DNA from: Taeniopygia guttata
Lineage: Eukaryota; Chordata; Aves; Passeriformes; Estrildidae
Reading direction: 5' to 3'
Length of the DNA stretch: 64,000 bases
Assembly: GCF_048771995.1 (NCBI RefSeq)
Contig: NC_133030.1
Location: 13,346,001-13,410,000, forward strand
Below are positions 46,800 to 60,852 of the stretch, piece after piece. The notes under the pieces are model-generated. The model did not search any database and was not told the origin of the DNA. It saw only the letters and a list, made by a program, of their open reading frames with translations. Position 1 is the first letter of the stretch; every line of letters begins with the position of its first letter. A program made the translations under genes and the position numbers.

Positions 46800-48524
46800 T
46801 TATCCATGCACTTGTTAGGATGTAGAGGATGCAGCCTTGGAGATGTAGAGCTGGTATTTAGCAGGTGTGAGGTTTGAGTTTGCTCTTGCTAGGCAGTGTC
46901 AAGGAGCACAGCAGCCTCTGCTGCCCTCTCCTGCTGTGCCTTCTGCCTTGTGTGCTTGGAACACTCAGTGACTCTCAGGATGGAGCCAGGACAAAATGGG
47001 CTTGCAGCTTGGGAAACTGATAGGCTGGAGAGTTCCATACACCCTGATGCTCTTCTATGAAACAGAAATATTTATAACTTAATACAGGTTACCCAGTCTC
47101 CTCCTCAGTGTTAATTATGGGCTGGGGAAAAAGTCCTCAAACACATTCATGAAGATAAATAAAAACCATGTGAAATTCTCAGGGAAGTTGTTATGGTGGT
47201 GTAGTTTCTGACACTTAAAGTAGACTAATCTTGCATGTTCAGGAACTTGTAATATAGTTTTTTGTACCCATGGGTCACAGGTAGTAAAAAACCACCTTAA
47301 ATATATTAGTGGTACAAGAGGAAAAGATACTGAGTATATAAGTTTGTAATTTGGGTGATCTAGGCAATGTTTGACCAGATGCAGGCTGTATTAACATTTT
47401 TCTTTTAAAAAAGCCATAATCTGTCATTGCATGAAATGCTTGCATATCTGGATATGCCATAATAAGGAATACTTTATTTATTGAAAGGTTTGAAAATGAA
47501 AATCCTATATAAAAATATAATATATTAAAACCTCTGTGGTAATTCATTCTGTAGCAATTCATTTCTCTGAGGATTGTTGTTGGGAGCACTGAGGAAGGGA
47601 TTAAAAGTGTCATGGAATAAGAGCCATGTGGGATTTTGTATGTATGCCATTAAATGGTTTGACAGTATTTAAGGGCTCCTGTTTTGGATAACATAGAAAC
47701 ACAGTTTGGAGAGAGTGCTTGAAAACTCATTAAATTGAGCATTGTATAAATATGGACTGAAAACAACTGGGATTTGGATGACATTGCACAGGACAAAGAG
47801 TACTTAAAGCACAGAGCTCTGTGGTAAAAGTAGTGTTTACTTCAGAAATCATGGGCTGCCAGTTTGATAAATAAAGTTTAACTGATGTAAATTGCTGTTA
47901 GAGAAGTCTCCTTATGTGAAGGTATTGCTAGAATCCAACTGCCTAGTGAAACCTTTCTGAATATATAAATCTGAGATGGCCAGTATCTGTTTGGTCCTTT
48001 TTATGCATTTGTCTTAGCCAGCTGTATTACAAAATGTTTTATTTATCCAGCATACTTTTGGCTTTCAAGTTCTGGTACAAGAGGCTGCAGCACACTTTGC
48101 TAATTCAGAAAGCATGTGTCCTATGTGGAAATTGGTCTGACAATCCTGAAAATAAAAATACCTTGTAAGTTGTTATCTCTCCTCCTGGGAACATTGTAGG
48201 TGCATTTATGATGTTATCAGTGGCTCTTGGCAGGTGCTTGACTGAGATCACAGGATCGTGTTCTTCCCACAGCAGAGACAGGTTTGTTTTCCTCTGTGCC
48301 CCAGGTGATGAGGACTTCTCCAAAGGATTTAGGGAATCTGTACATTCTACAGTAGGTGTTGAGTCATTAGTTGGGTGTCTAGTGCACACTGATTGACTCT
48401 AATTTCCTGAGTCTAATTTGGGTCTAAACTCATTCTAGAGGAAAAGAGTTTCGATGTTTTAAAAGTAAAGCTGGGTAAAGTCATGTTTAACTCAAGGTGC
48501 TTTGCTGCACAGTTTGCAGTGCCT

Positions 48525-49012
48525 GTTGCTCGGTGTGCTGTGTCCAGGTCTGGGCTCCTCAGGACAAGAGGCACAGAGCTCCTGGACCAGGTCAAGGGAA
48601 AGGTGACAAAGCTTATTAAGGGGCTGGAGCATCTCTCCAGTGAGGAAAGGCTGAGGGAGCTGGGCCTGTTCAGCCTGGAGAAGAGACGCTGAGAGGGCAC
48701 CCATGAATGTCTGCAGGGAGGGTCAGAGCATGCACCAGGCTCTGCTTGGCAGAGCTGGGCAATAGGACAAGAAGTAGGGGCAGAAGCTGCTGCACAGGAA
48801 GGTCCAGGTGAACATGAGGAAGAACTCCACTGTGCAATAAGCAAGCACTGGGACAGATTGCCCAGGGAGGTTTTGGAGTTGCCCTCACTGGAGATGTTCC
48901 AGAACTATCTGGACTCAATCCTGTGCCTTGCGCTCTGGGTTACCCCTGCTCAAGCAGGGAGGTTGGACCAGTTGTGGTCCCTTCCAGCCTGCCCCATCCT
49001 GTGATTCTGTGA
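48525..49012 (+). mobile_element. CR1 LINE, 3' part, about 490 bp
   Basis: Sense-oriented CR1. Landmarks in order: TGTGTCCAGGTCTGGGCTCC, GAGGAAAGGCTGAGGGAGCT, TTCAGCCTGGAGAAGAGACG, ATTGCCCAGGGAGGTTTTGG and the terminal GTGATTCTGTGA. It covers the end of ORF2 and the 3' UTR. The coding part is broken and the 5' part is missing, as usual for CR1. In the same sense as SBF2. Confidence 0.93.
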
Positions 49013-52000
49013 CAGCATTTGGTAGGTTTAGGACAAGCCTGAAACTGAAGAAAATCCATGCTGAATTAAGGTTATAATGTGTGAGGAAGGATATCTTGGA
49101 ACAGTTCAAAGTGGCACTTGCAGCATGCACAGGAATTCTTGCCTCTTTAGTTGTGTTGATCTGGAAGGATACGTTTAAGGGCAGTTGGAAGTAACTTGGC
49201 AACATGATGCTCAGACTGTACTACACATGCAAATCCCACAGGATTTCAAAGTTTTTAGGGCTTTTGCACTTCAATATCCTTTTGCATGTGATAGCAGGGC
49301 TGGATAATAGGACAGTACTTGACGTTGGAGGTTACATATTAAAAACAGTGGTACCTGCAGCTCCAGGAGGTCTTCAGTGGTAACCTTCTAGGGCAGGAAT
49401 CTGTGAAACAATCCCACACTAGTTTGCTCTGATTTTGATTTTAGTGTTCTAAAAACAGAAAAGCCACTTCTGATTGAGGATTTCTGGTGGAGTTTCAGTT
49501 TTGTGATACAACTCTGAATAAAAGCAGTTGAATACCCTCTAATGTATGTGGTTCTGGGTAATGATTCTGAACACTTCCTTAACATTTCTTTGGAGTGTTA
49601 TGATTGTCATATGTGCTGAATCCAGTTAATTGCAATTATTGTTGACTTGTACATGTAGACACTCAGAAATGGCCTAAAGATGAGATAGAAGGCGTGCTAG
49701 AGCCACAGCCAGTTGTGGGATTGGATGTGATAGTTTGTCTACAGACATGAATGCAATTTTTTTTTGTTTGTTTGTAGATAGCATAATTTTAATAGTATCA
49801 AATCTGGTGTGCCACAGTTCTTCACCATTTTGCAATATGTGCGTATGGGTTAGATAGAAAAGTGAAGCAATCCTTGCTTTTCCTAGTCATTAATCATTTG
49901 TAGCACTCTTGTGATTTTTTTCAGCTTGTTTGGATTAACAGCTTAGAGTTTAAGATGATTCTAGCCTAAGTCAATGCTCTTTATGTACAGGTGATTCCTT
50001 TTTCTGGAAGAGTTTTATGATAAGTTTTTCCACAGTTGAACTCCTGTCCAGTGATTTTCCATTGAAACAGTTGCAATTTTCATTTAGGGACATAAGAGTG
50101 GAGTCTTGGCTTTGGTTTCTTTCCTAGACTAGCTTTTTCCCCCTCAGTTTTCTTTCTTTTTCTTTTTTCTTTTTTTTATTTTTTTAAGTGTTCTCTCTAG
50201 AAACTGTGGCTTGTCACTGATAGATAGGCAGCTCTCCCAAATTAAATATTTAAACTTTAGTCATGTTTAGTCATATAAAGCAGATATTGCAGGAGTGTGC
50301 CAGAAGGAAAGGACTTACTCGGATACATCTGGTTCTGTTTCAGTATTGAAATTCTTGTAGGGTTCAAAAATAAGAACAAAAGGTAACAGAGAACACCGGT
50401 ACAGAACAGTTTTCCCTGGTTATAACTTTTTGTCCTTTGTTCCAGAGGGTTGAAAATCCTTTTGGGCAGAGTTGATAAAATTTTTCTATAGAGTTAGTGT
50501 AGAAGGAGGGCATCCTCAGACTTTCAGTAATAATATTTTTGAATAATACATTTTTCATTTTATGTTCCACAGCATTTGTAGTTCTGTATTTGAATGTGGC
50601 TCACATGAATTCGAGCACACCGCTTTCACTTGCAGACTTGAATATTTTCCCTGTGCAGGGTCTGTAGATGGAACATTCATGCTCCATGTGTGGAGAATGA
50701 GAAAACACATGGACACTTTAGCTGGAATGCATCTGGCACAGCTCTTCCTTGGGGAGATGGAGTGTTCCATAGCTGTGAGTTGTTTTCTTTTCAGAGTGGC
50801 AGAAAGTTGTTCCATATTTGTTCTTTATCCAAGATGTTCTGGCTTCCCAAATTCTTCTTTTGCGACTTGAGAACTGACTCTATCTTGTAGTCCACATGTG
50901 TTGTGTCCCTATTACCACAGAGATGGAAAGGTCATGATACTCCACCATTCATCTTTCATCAAAACAAAGGTGGGGAAGATATTTACCTTGGAAGATTTTC
51001 TCCTTGGAAGAGCTTTGAAGGGCCTGTGGATGTCTCAAGTTGACATCACCTAAAGTCAGAGCCTTTAGCAGTGTCTTTAGAGCAGGCAAGTTTTTGTCAG
51101 CCAGCTCCTTGGGTGCTGCCATCCTTAACAGCTCAATTTTTGAGGACAGTCCTATCTGTCTCCATGGTAAATTTGACAACTGTTCAGAATTGGGTTATTC
51201 AGTAAAATCCAGAAAGACAAAAGTGTGCTCAGAGTGCTCTGTTCTCGTGCTTTGGAGGGCATGGCTGCTTGTGGCAGGGACATGGAACCAAGAAGCCAGA
51301 ATTGTGACAGTAGCTGTTGTCCTCATTCCCCTGAGTTCTAGATATGCCTCCATAAGACTTGTGTTCATTTTCTGTGGCTACAGACGGGGCATTCAGCCAG
51401 TGCATGTTTGTATAATACACTTTCACAAAGAAAAACAGTAAAAATATACTTTAAGCAGGTTTGTCTTTACTTTTGCAATGAGAATTCCCCATTTTCATGG
51501 AATTACTATCTCAGAACCTTTCCAGTGGTCAGTGTCTGTCAGAACCATTATTTTATTCTTGGTAAAGGTGTAGTGCAGTGATGAAACTTGATTAAAGTAG
51601 AGGATCCTAGTGAGGAGGAGTCCCTTGGTGTGGAAGGGGAGCCATGCTTTGTGGTCAAGTTTTGTTTGTACCTGATTTTTAAGGAAGTGAACACTTGCTT
51701 TAATCCTTCTTCTCAGCTAAACCCCCAGGTTCAAAAGTGTTTGCAGCATGAGGCTGATTTCAGCAAAGGCATTTGTGCTTTGCCTCAGTGCAGTTGGCTG
51801 TCAGATTATTTTACACTGCTTTCCTGAAGTGACCAAGCTGTTCCTCTTTGACTTCCTGCCACTGAAACCAGACAGAATTACTTCTTCTAAGTTGTCTCCA
51901 GGGCATTTCTTCAGGAGATGTTGAGAGACCTAGATGGTAGTGGTGTGTGGAGTTAGCTGTTTGTGAAACCTTGAACACTGCACCAGTGCAAGCTGTGGAG

Positions 52001-52679
52001 TAACTGGATGTATTCTTGATTCCTGAGTGAGGAGAGATCTATTTCCTGTAAAACTGATACCAGTCTGTAAGTTTTGTTCTGTGACTGCATACTCAGCTAA
52101 CCACTATGGTAAATCAGTATGTCCTCCTTCTAAAATAGATGACCCATTTATCCTTTGTGACTCATTGCACCAAAAGTTACCTCAGATGACTTGAAGTATC
52201 TGGAATCATTCTGAGTCCTTCTGGCAAGCTTTCCTTTGAGTGGGTCAATATTGTTCAGATTTGTTGTAGTAATACTGTTCAGCACTTGAACTTCCCCGAA
52301 TGCTCCAAAAAAGTGACATCAGAGATGTTTTGTGACAGTTGGGGAGCTCATTTTCAGTGATGTTGTGCAAGGTCTGTGGTCTTGGTTGGAAGAGACATTT
52401 TGCATCATGCTGTGCTGTGGAGCTGTGTACTCTTGGAAATGGGTGGGCAGCCTCACTGCCTAATACCAGATTGACAGGTTATATAATGTAGTCATTTCTC
52501 TTTTAATAAGAAAATTGGATTTTGGGATAGGTACACGGAAATTCGCTTGCCAGCAATTCGCCCAAGTGAAGCTTCAAACTTTCATATTTAAATTTGAGAT
52601 GTCTTTTTCCTAAACCATGAGCAGCAGATTCTAATTAAAATGTAGAAAGTGGGGTATCAATCTGTTTTTCTTCCTGCAG

Positions 52680-52851
52680 CAACTGGAGGCGCTTCTGCTC
52701 CTTAATGAGTTTGCAGCCAAACGTTCTTGGATACGCTCCCAATTACATCAGGGTGTCTGGCCACATTTATGTTCTGGTTCCACTGTTGCAAATCTTTCTA
52801 ACCCAAGGAAAGACTGTGTATGTCACTGGTTATCAATTTCCTTTTACATAG
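52680..52851 (+). other. Exon-like open block with splice signals, unassigned
   Basis: A pyrimidine-rich tract and CAG (52674-52679) precede 172 bases that stay open in one frame (starting QLEALLLLNEFAAKRSW) and end at TAG|GTGAGA (donor GT at 52852). Spliced to SBF2 exon 1 (phase 1) the frame would stop after 8 codons, so it is not a normal SBF2 coding exon. The translation matches no family I know. It may be a cryptic or poison exon, or chance. Confidence 0.25.
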
Positions 52852-53847
52852 GTGAGAAAATTTTGATATTTAGACCATCTGCTATTTTTGTTTTGTGTGA
52901 AAGAGAAGATTCAAGGCCTTGCTTACCCTTGTGGTCTTTAATGTACCTCATTTTTCAATACTGATTGAATGCATTTCTTACTATATGAAGAAAGATTCAG
53001 GTGACAAGGTAGTCAGCACTGCATGAGCACTGCTTAGGTTCTGGTTCTTGATCAGTGAACTTCCTGTAGAGTTATTCCATCACTGTTGTTTCCTGATGTT
53101 ATGTGTGCAGTGTAGAAGATGGTTTCAATCCCAGGAGTTTGCCTTATTTTGTGTCAAGTAACTGAATTGTGAGGCTTTCTATGAGTTAGGATCCATATTA
53201 GTTCATTTAATTTAAATCCTGGTGGGAATTTAGAGGCATATAAGAGTGTTCCTGGCTGATATTTTCTTCAAAACTACTACATAACCAGAAATGCTATTGG
53301 AGAATCACCATGCAGTGCCTGTTACAACACTGAATTCTTCTGCAACTTCTATATGTGGCCTACATAAGAAAACCACAAAACTAGAAAGAATTATATGTAA
53401 AGAAGGTCCGTTATTAGGCCACAGTTGAGACCAGGTTATGGCAAGAATGGTTTTCTGTGGCAATAGTACTAATTAATAAAAATGGCTTTTGTAAGAGTGT
53501 ATCTGCGTGGGGACACAGAGACTTAAACCCTTAGTGGAGATACTGCAGTTGGATGTAAGCAGCTGTAGTGCTGTAATTTTTGGTGTTCAGTAATTAATCT
53601 TTCACAGAGTATAAAATGGGGATGTCCCTGCTTTGACAGGTCATCTGTCTTTGGCTAGAACGTTGTGATACTATGATGGAAAGTATTTTATAAGTTGAAA
53701 CATTAATTTTGTGTTCTGACATCTGGCACAAGGAAAATGTCATTTGAGAGCAGCTGTTAGGCTGAAGAAAAATTAGTAGTCAAAAACTTGAAAATTAAAG
53801 TTTCATTTTAAATATGATGGTCCAAGAAAATGATGTATTTAGTAGGC

Positions 53848-53861
53848 AAAAAAAAAAAAAA
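53848..53861. repeat. A14 homopolymer
   Basis: Short A run in intronic DNA; no retroposon body precedes it. Confidence 0.8.
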
Positions 53862-54110
53862 GTGGGAGTGGTGAGCTATTAGCTTCTGTGTCTGTGAGTC
53901 ACCTATGATAGAAGAGCCTCATGGACACTTTTTCTTACACCTCATGATGTGGCCTCTGCTGGGTCATACCCAGTTTTCTGCCCTGAGGTTCTGGGCTGCA
54001 TCTGCAGTTGGTGTGGGATAGGTATTTTTCATCACAGTAATGAAGCATCCCAATCAACATGGCAGCTGTCATTGTGAGATTTGGACATAAAGCTTTGTTT
54101 TATAGGAATG

Positions 54111-54130
54111 GTAGTAGATCATTCTACTAC
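54111..54130. repeat. Perfect 8-bp inverted repeat, 4-nt loop
   Basis: GTAGTAGA and TCTACTAC flank TCAT. Small hairpin, no surrounding element recognised. Confidence 0.85.
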
Positions 54131-54468
54131 AGATGCTACTCCTTTATATAAAGTTACCAGAAGTAAAAAGTTTCAGAGCTGAAGCTGGTATGATTCTGTT
54201 CCTGTAACAAACAAATTCAGTAGCCACTGTTGGATCTGTGTGTGCATGTGCTGGTGCAATTTAACTAAAAGGATCCCACCTATTAAAGTTTGTAAGGTCG
54301 AGCTAATTTGGGGGAAATGAAAGCTGAGGGATGTTATCTTATAGTTCCTTCCTACTTATGAGTACCTAAGCGCTGCATATTAAATCTGAACCTTACATTT
54401 TTGCTTCTGTTACTTTCTAGATTTAAAACAGTGCCACCTTGCATTCCTTCCCCTTGACTCTCCTTAAG

Positions 54469-55132
54469 AATCATAGAATCCTAGAATGGTTTGAATTGGA
54501 AGAGACCTTAAAGGTTGTCTATTTCCCATACCACCACCATAGACACCTTCCACTCAACCAGGTTTCTCCAAGTCCCATCCAACCTGGCCTTGAACACTTC
54601 CAGGGATGGAGCCACCACAGCTTCTCTGGGTAACCTATTTTCAGCATTCTCACAGTAAAGAATTTCTTCCTAATACCTAATCTGAACCTGCTCCCTTTCA
54701 GTTTAAGGTCATTCCCCCATGTCCTGCCCTTGTTCAAGGTCCCTCTCCAGTTCTCTTGTAGCCCCTTTGAGTACTGGAAGGTTCTGTAAGGTGTCCCTGG
54801 AGCCTTCACTTCTCCAGGCTGAACAACCCCAACTCTGTCTCCAGAGGAGAGGTGCTCCAGCCCTCTGAGCACCTCTGTGGCCTCTGGCCTCGCTCCTGAT
54901 GTTGAGAGCCCCAGAGCTGGGTGCTGTATTCCAGCTGGGATCTCAGGAGAGCATCAGAGAGGAGCAGATTCACCCCTGTCACCTGCTGTCCACTCTCCTT
55001 TTAATGCAGCTTGGGACATATTTGGCTCTCTGGGCTGCAATTGCACGTTGCTGGGTCATGTTGAGCGTCCCATCAATCAACACTCCCAAATCCTTTCTCC
55101 TCAGGGCTGCTCTCAGTCCATTCTCTGCCCAT
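54469..55132 (-). mobile_element. CR1 LINE, 3' part, about 660 bp
   Basis: The longest CR1 copy here, antisense to SBF2. The left end is the CR1 3' terminus (AATCATAGAATCCTAGAATG on the plus strand). The right part encodes on the minus strand LRAALRRKDLGVLIDGTLNM, the characteristic C-terminal segment of CR1 ORF2 after the reverse transcriptase. It is 5'-truncated in ORF2 and not active. Divergence seems moderate. Confidence 0.95.
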
Positions 55133-57486
55133 TTTTTGTGCTTGGAATTGTATGTGTACAGTTTAAAACAGGAAAAAAAGATGCCTGCTTTGTAGCAAAG
55201 ATTAGTCTTCAAAAATAGACTCCAGATCTTCTGTTGCAAATATGTGAACTTGGTATGGTTAGAGCTGTCTCCTGCTTGCTGTGCTTCCTCATGGGATGGA
55301 AAAATCTTTCCAGAATTGTCCTTTTGTCTCTCAAAACTGTCCTCTCTGCTCGCTTCTCATGGGTCTGTGTGTTGGTGAGCCCGAAGTTGCAATGCAGTTA
55401 TCAGCCAGCTCTGGGAAGTGCTTTGCTTACTCTTTTGCAATATTGCATTCCCTGTTAATTAGATGTGTCCGACTCTCTGGTGCCTTTGAAACAAGTCAAT
55501 GCTTGAGAAGACACATTTGGTCTTGTACAGTGACAGTTTTTCTCATCAGCAGAATTTTCAGGTGATAATTCATGCTGGTAATCTAAATTTATCTTTTTTC
55601 AGAGATAGAATGTGGTAGGGATAAGATTGTTCTTGTAATCTGAGTATTTACTTGATGTCCTTCTGACAGGGTCTAAATAATGTTCTACAAACCGTTGTAA
55701 TTTTTCAAGCAAGAAATATTTGTGTTCTACTTAGTGCTTGTTAACAGGGAAAGTGTGTACTTTCACATAGCTTTTGAGAACCCATTTGCTTGACACTTTT
55801 TATTTAGAGATACAGTAGGCATGAAGACCTTGTCTTTCTTTTTGGAATGATCTTTCAAATTACTTCTTATGAGACATTTCATTTCAGAACTCTTTACTTT
55901 TTGACTGAATTTGAACTCTGTGACTCTTTCCCTCAAAGACAGCCACTTGTTCAGACCCTTGGGTACAAATGTGCTTCAGGGGAAGTCTCATTGTTTACCT
56001 TAGAAAAATATCTTTGTCCAAGGGTTTACAAGTCTTTTACAACACAAGATCAAACCCCAAACTTGGTGTATGCTTATTCCACGCTGTATACTCAGCTACT
56101 ACTAATTTACTCTCTGAAACAGACCAGATGTAATATTTTTCTTTATGCATCAGTTTTGGAAGAACTTGCTGAACTCAAGACATGGTCTCTGTAAAAGAAT
56201 TTTTCCCTACTCGAATCTTAGGATAAGCGATAGAAAAATAAGTGTGATGATGGGTTGAACTGATTAGCAACTGGGTGATGTATTTCGTGGTTTGTATTCC
56301 TGCTTTATTGTGAGTGTGTTAATGGCTGAGAGCTGAAGGCAGTGGGCAGAAGCTGGTGGGCTGACATAGTGCACTACAGAAACCTCATTTCCTTAGGAAA
56401 GCAGCTGGGGGAGGGTGAAGAGATCCTGTTGGAGCAGAAGAGCTCAGGGTCAGGAGGTGCTGAGAGCACTGAGCTCTGATGGTTTGTGGGAAGGAGGTAG
56501 ACCCAGAAGCAGTACTGTGCAGGTATTCAAAGCCTACAGTGCAGTAACACTGGTGTTGCACACCAGGCTGCTGTGGAGCAGATGCTGCAGGGACAGGAAA
56601 AAACTGCTCAGAGCCGGGGGCTGAGATCCTGGAGGGATCAAGACTTTTAGGAATTCAGTTGTCAGTAGCTTGGTGCTCACACTGTGATTTTTTCTTCCTC
56701 CCCTCCTCCAGAGTTTTTTTTGGGGAGGTTTTTATTACTTTATTTTTTGACTTTTTTGTCCCCCCTTACTTTAAATTCTTATTGAGCACTTTTTAAAATG
56801 CAAATGGAACCACAGTATTAGGAAGCTTCTTAAGGCTTTTTGTAGAGGATTTAGTCTGCAACTTTCCTATGTTCTTTAGGCCCTGAAAGGTCTTATTAAA
56901 ATTTTCATTTCCTGATCAGATAGATAAATTTTCCAAATGAATAATTTATTATGGTATTGTAAATGACACTTCAATTGAAATTACTTTGAGCATAATTTCA
57001 TTTTTTACTTTGTCATTTCACTCTCATTTTCCCCCCAGGATGTCATAAGAAGGAATCTCTTGTTTATCAGTGTTCACACAAGTGTGAGTGAGGGGGATTT
57101 CAAGAAACCCCATAACCATATTATTTAACATTTTCAATAGAGCCACAGTAGCATATTTCCATATTCAGTTGAATGTGCCAGAATTTTGTTTAGTGTTTTT
57201 ATCTGTATTGTGCCTTGCATAGATCTAATTATGTCTTTTTCTGGCTATCACCACATATGATTAGACACTTCCAGAAGTTATTTTGTGTATCTGAACAAAT
57301 AGTGTACAGTCAGTAAAATGATAAATGTGGGATTCCCACCCCATGGCCCCAGATTATCTCTGTATGCTCTGCTCCTCGGAAAGAAAATTGCATAATAGGA
57401 AAAAAACCCAAACCATAGTAGAACATAAAACATGATGATACTTAAATAGTAAACCAGGTGTTTCAACATCTTTGTTTTAAATATTG

Positions 57487-57557
57487 CATTGCAAACTTAT
57501 GTTTTACATAAGTTACATTGCAAACATTACAAACTTACATTGCAAACTTATGTTTTA
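57487..57557. repeat. Local duplication with embedded hairpin
   Basis: A 20-bp unit CATTGCAAACTTATGTTTTA occurs exactly at 57487-57506 and 57538-57557, with a partial third copy starting at 57516. Inside it AACTTATG (57494-57501) and CATAAGTT (57507-57514) form a perfect 8-bp inverted repeat with a 5-nt loop. Confidence 0.9.
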
Positions 57558-60500
57558 AGTGTTGCATTTAGACCTGATTCTTCATATTCAGGAATCCTGT
57601 AAATAAATAGTGATACAGAAGAACTGTTGCATGTAGTCTTCTTTACCTATTAAAGTCCTGTAAAGTGATTTAGAAAAATAAGTTTTAGCACATGAACGGA
57701 CTTCTTTAAGAGAAAATGTAGAAAGCCTTTTTGTGAAGTCTTTGCTGAATTTTATAGTATTAATAACTTTCCTGTATACTCCACAAAATCAGATTACAGT
57801 AACAGCTACTTACATCTCTGGAGTGTAAATATCTGAAATCTGATTCTGACCTTGCCATCTGTGTTTGGTTAAAAAAACCCAACCAAATACAAAAATACAA
57901 AAAGTAAAAAAAGGTATAAGAGAAATATTTGCACAGACTTTTTTTTAATGAATTCAAATTTTGTATGCGGATTAAAATGTTGAAACTACAATAGTGAAAA
58001 TATAAAATTGTTTTGGTAAAATTAGAGTCCTACAGTTATATTCAGGAAGTTTCAAAGTGGAACTTGTTTTTATTCATTTGGTATATCAGTTAAAGCTAAT
58101 TCCAGAGAATGGTTTTAGAAGGAAGATAACTTATTGAAAACAGTAATCATATTTAGTAAATAGGATAGGATTATTTTTAAAGCTGGGTAAGTAAACATAA
58201 TTAATTAGAACTGAGAAACTGCCTATTTTTTTTTTTAAGCATTTAAGACATTGATTGAGAGTACAAAGCTCAGTATGATTTTGGCATCCTGATTTTTATA
58301 CCTTCCTTGAAAATAAATAGCAAATATTTTCTCCAAGAGAGTTGGGAAGTTTTTTTCAGTTTGGTGTATTCAAAAGACTGTCTGTTTAATATAGAGTGTT
58401 TATTTGAAGTCCGATCTTCCCTTCCTATGCAGAAGCTGGCAAAAGTGATTTGTTTGCAAACAAAAAGGGGAATTGTCGGTGAGCAGGAAACTTTTTCCCT
58501 GCCAGCTGCCCAAGCTTTTTTCAAATTTCTTGAATATTATGCCAACTGTTGGGTAGGGAGTTACTTGAAATTTTTTTAACATTCATTGTTGGTTTATTGT
58601 CTGTTATTTTTTTAAGGCTTTTGCAGAAGCACCCAGCAAAAATACAGTGTTTGTCCAGGAGTGTGTTACATCCCAAACTGGAAGGAAGAGTCCTGAGGTG
58701 CAGCTGTTCCAGCCAGGCTGCATTCATTGTATCAGTAACTTGCCTAGATAAAATACTGTGGGAGTGGGAATCCTGCTGAAAGGTGGGGGATGAGGTATGA
58801 AAATGGTTCTTCAGGAGCAGCTGGCACTTCCATAGGTGAGGGCCAGAAAAACTTTTTAAAGGAGAGCTCGTGCTGTTGCAGAAGTTCACACTGGAGCTCT
58901 TAAAGATGAGAGAGGCAACGGCAGCAAAGTCAAGTAACTTTTTACAGAACTTTGCCGAGTGCCAGTGAGTTCATTGCCACTGGTCACTGAGGTTTTGTTC
59001 TCAAAAATGGCTTTCAGCATGAGGCAGCACTTTGCAGGACAGTTTTCCAAGGATAATACTGAGTTTGTGGCATTTGGCGCGTTTCTTCGGAAGGGTTGGA
59101 TGCTGGGGAGGCTTGGCTGCCCCAGGTAGTGCTGCTGTATCAGCTAAGCAGCATTAGAGGGACACTGCTGCTCAGCTGAATAGGCCTCTAACCTGTGGTG
59201 ATGATGGTAACATCCCTATTCATTCCCTCTTCTTCCTCCTCATTCTGCTTCCCTTTTCTCCATTTCCTTCCTCTTCTGCTTTTTATGGTATTTTTATGTT
59301 TTCGTTTTGCTTGGCACTGATACAGCTTCAGTGGATGAAGTTCATCCTAAATGTGAATTTCCCCATGAAAAGCTGTTTTAGAGTACCAGTGGCTAACCTC
59401 CCTTCAGCAGAAACACCAACTGATTCAGTGGAATAAGATGTGGCATGTTTTGTCATATTCCCACTTTTTACCTTAATTAAAATACAAGCTAGAATATTTT
59501 CCCTCCTTTATTTACAAAACATAGAAATTGTTTCTGATAGCCAGGAGCAAGGGAAATGCTGGCCTGCCTAGGAGGTTATCCATTGTAATAGTGGGAAGGA
59601 TGATCCTGCAAGTAAGATGCCAGTCTATGATTTGGGTGGTAATGACTGAGCCTGTTTCTTGTACATCCCTTCCTTTGTGCTCTGCAAATTACAAAAGTAC
59701 AAAAATCAAATAAATACCAAGACAATTCAGGATTTTGAACCATCACAAGTATTTCAGGTAGTCCTGACTGCAGTGCCAATACATTTCGGGGAAGACTGAA
59801 ATGCTACTTGTTTTTTTTTTCCCTGCTAAGTTCAACAAATTTTTCCTGTTTATAAAGAAAAGAGCCTGAGGGTTGCCTTATCCCATTATTTGCTGCATCC
59901 TTGATGATACTGCAAGCCTCCAGAACAACTGCCATTCAGATTCCCAGGATTGTTGGATTGTTGTGTGCATCTCTTTGACCTGGTTTAGAGGAACTGACTC
60001 TGAGCTGTGCCAGTTGTACAAAGAGTGTCCATGGTCACTGTGAGAAGCCTGTCTACATTCCTAAACGTGCCAGCGTTTTGTCTCACCTTTTGTAGCCATA
60101 GGCTGCAATAAAGCCTTTATTCTCTTGAAGAAATCAGAATTAAATGCTCTTTATGTAAACTTCCATGTCCAGGCTACTTCAGACTTTAAGATGCATATGG
60201 CCTGTGTTGTGCTGGTGGGGGTTGGGCAGATTTTTTCAGAATTTCATGTATTTTAGGCCTATCAAATAAACATTTTCTTTCTAAGTGTTTATATTTGTTC
60301 TCCTTTGGCTTCTTGTTCCCTTTTGTTTCAGCACTGACTTCTGTATAGGGACTGAATTAAAATGGGGATATCTTCTGTAGTATTTTCTGTCTTCTGGCAT
60401 CAAGATTTCTGTAGTGATGTTTATAAAGGTACAGGGAGGCCCCAGGTACGTTTGTGTTCCCAAGATGGAACATGAGTTGTATTCATGCTTCTGTGAAAAG

Positions 60501-60852
60501 CATTTCCGAAACACCTAAAAGTGACAAGAATCCTGAATAGTTTAAAACTTCTGCAAGGTTCAAGTAAAGAACCTTGCTATGAAAAGAATTTTACTTCAGT
60601 GCAGATTTTAGTGACGTCTTTAGCACTGGCTCCTGTTTTGAGAAGGATCAGAGGTTCTGTGCTCTGCCACCTGCCTGTGCATCTTCCACACTGACCGTGT
60701 GTTCCTAACTCTGAACATGGAAAGTTGTACTTCTGAATACTTGAAATTATTTCTTACCTTTACATCTACAGTGATAATTTTAAACAATTTTCCATGGTAT
60801 AATTACTGATGTTCTCTGTGATCTGTTGCTTGTTTCTTCTTCAGACCTGAAA

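Noticed and set aside
48413-48918. Minus-strand frames of 70-143 codons
   Set aside because: They are antisense translations of a CR1 LINE copy.
54876-55218. Plus-strand frames of about 100 codons
   Set aside because: Antisense to the CR1 ORF2 remnant at 54469-55132.
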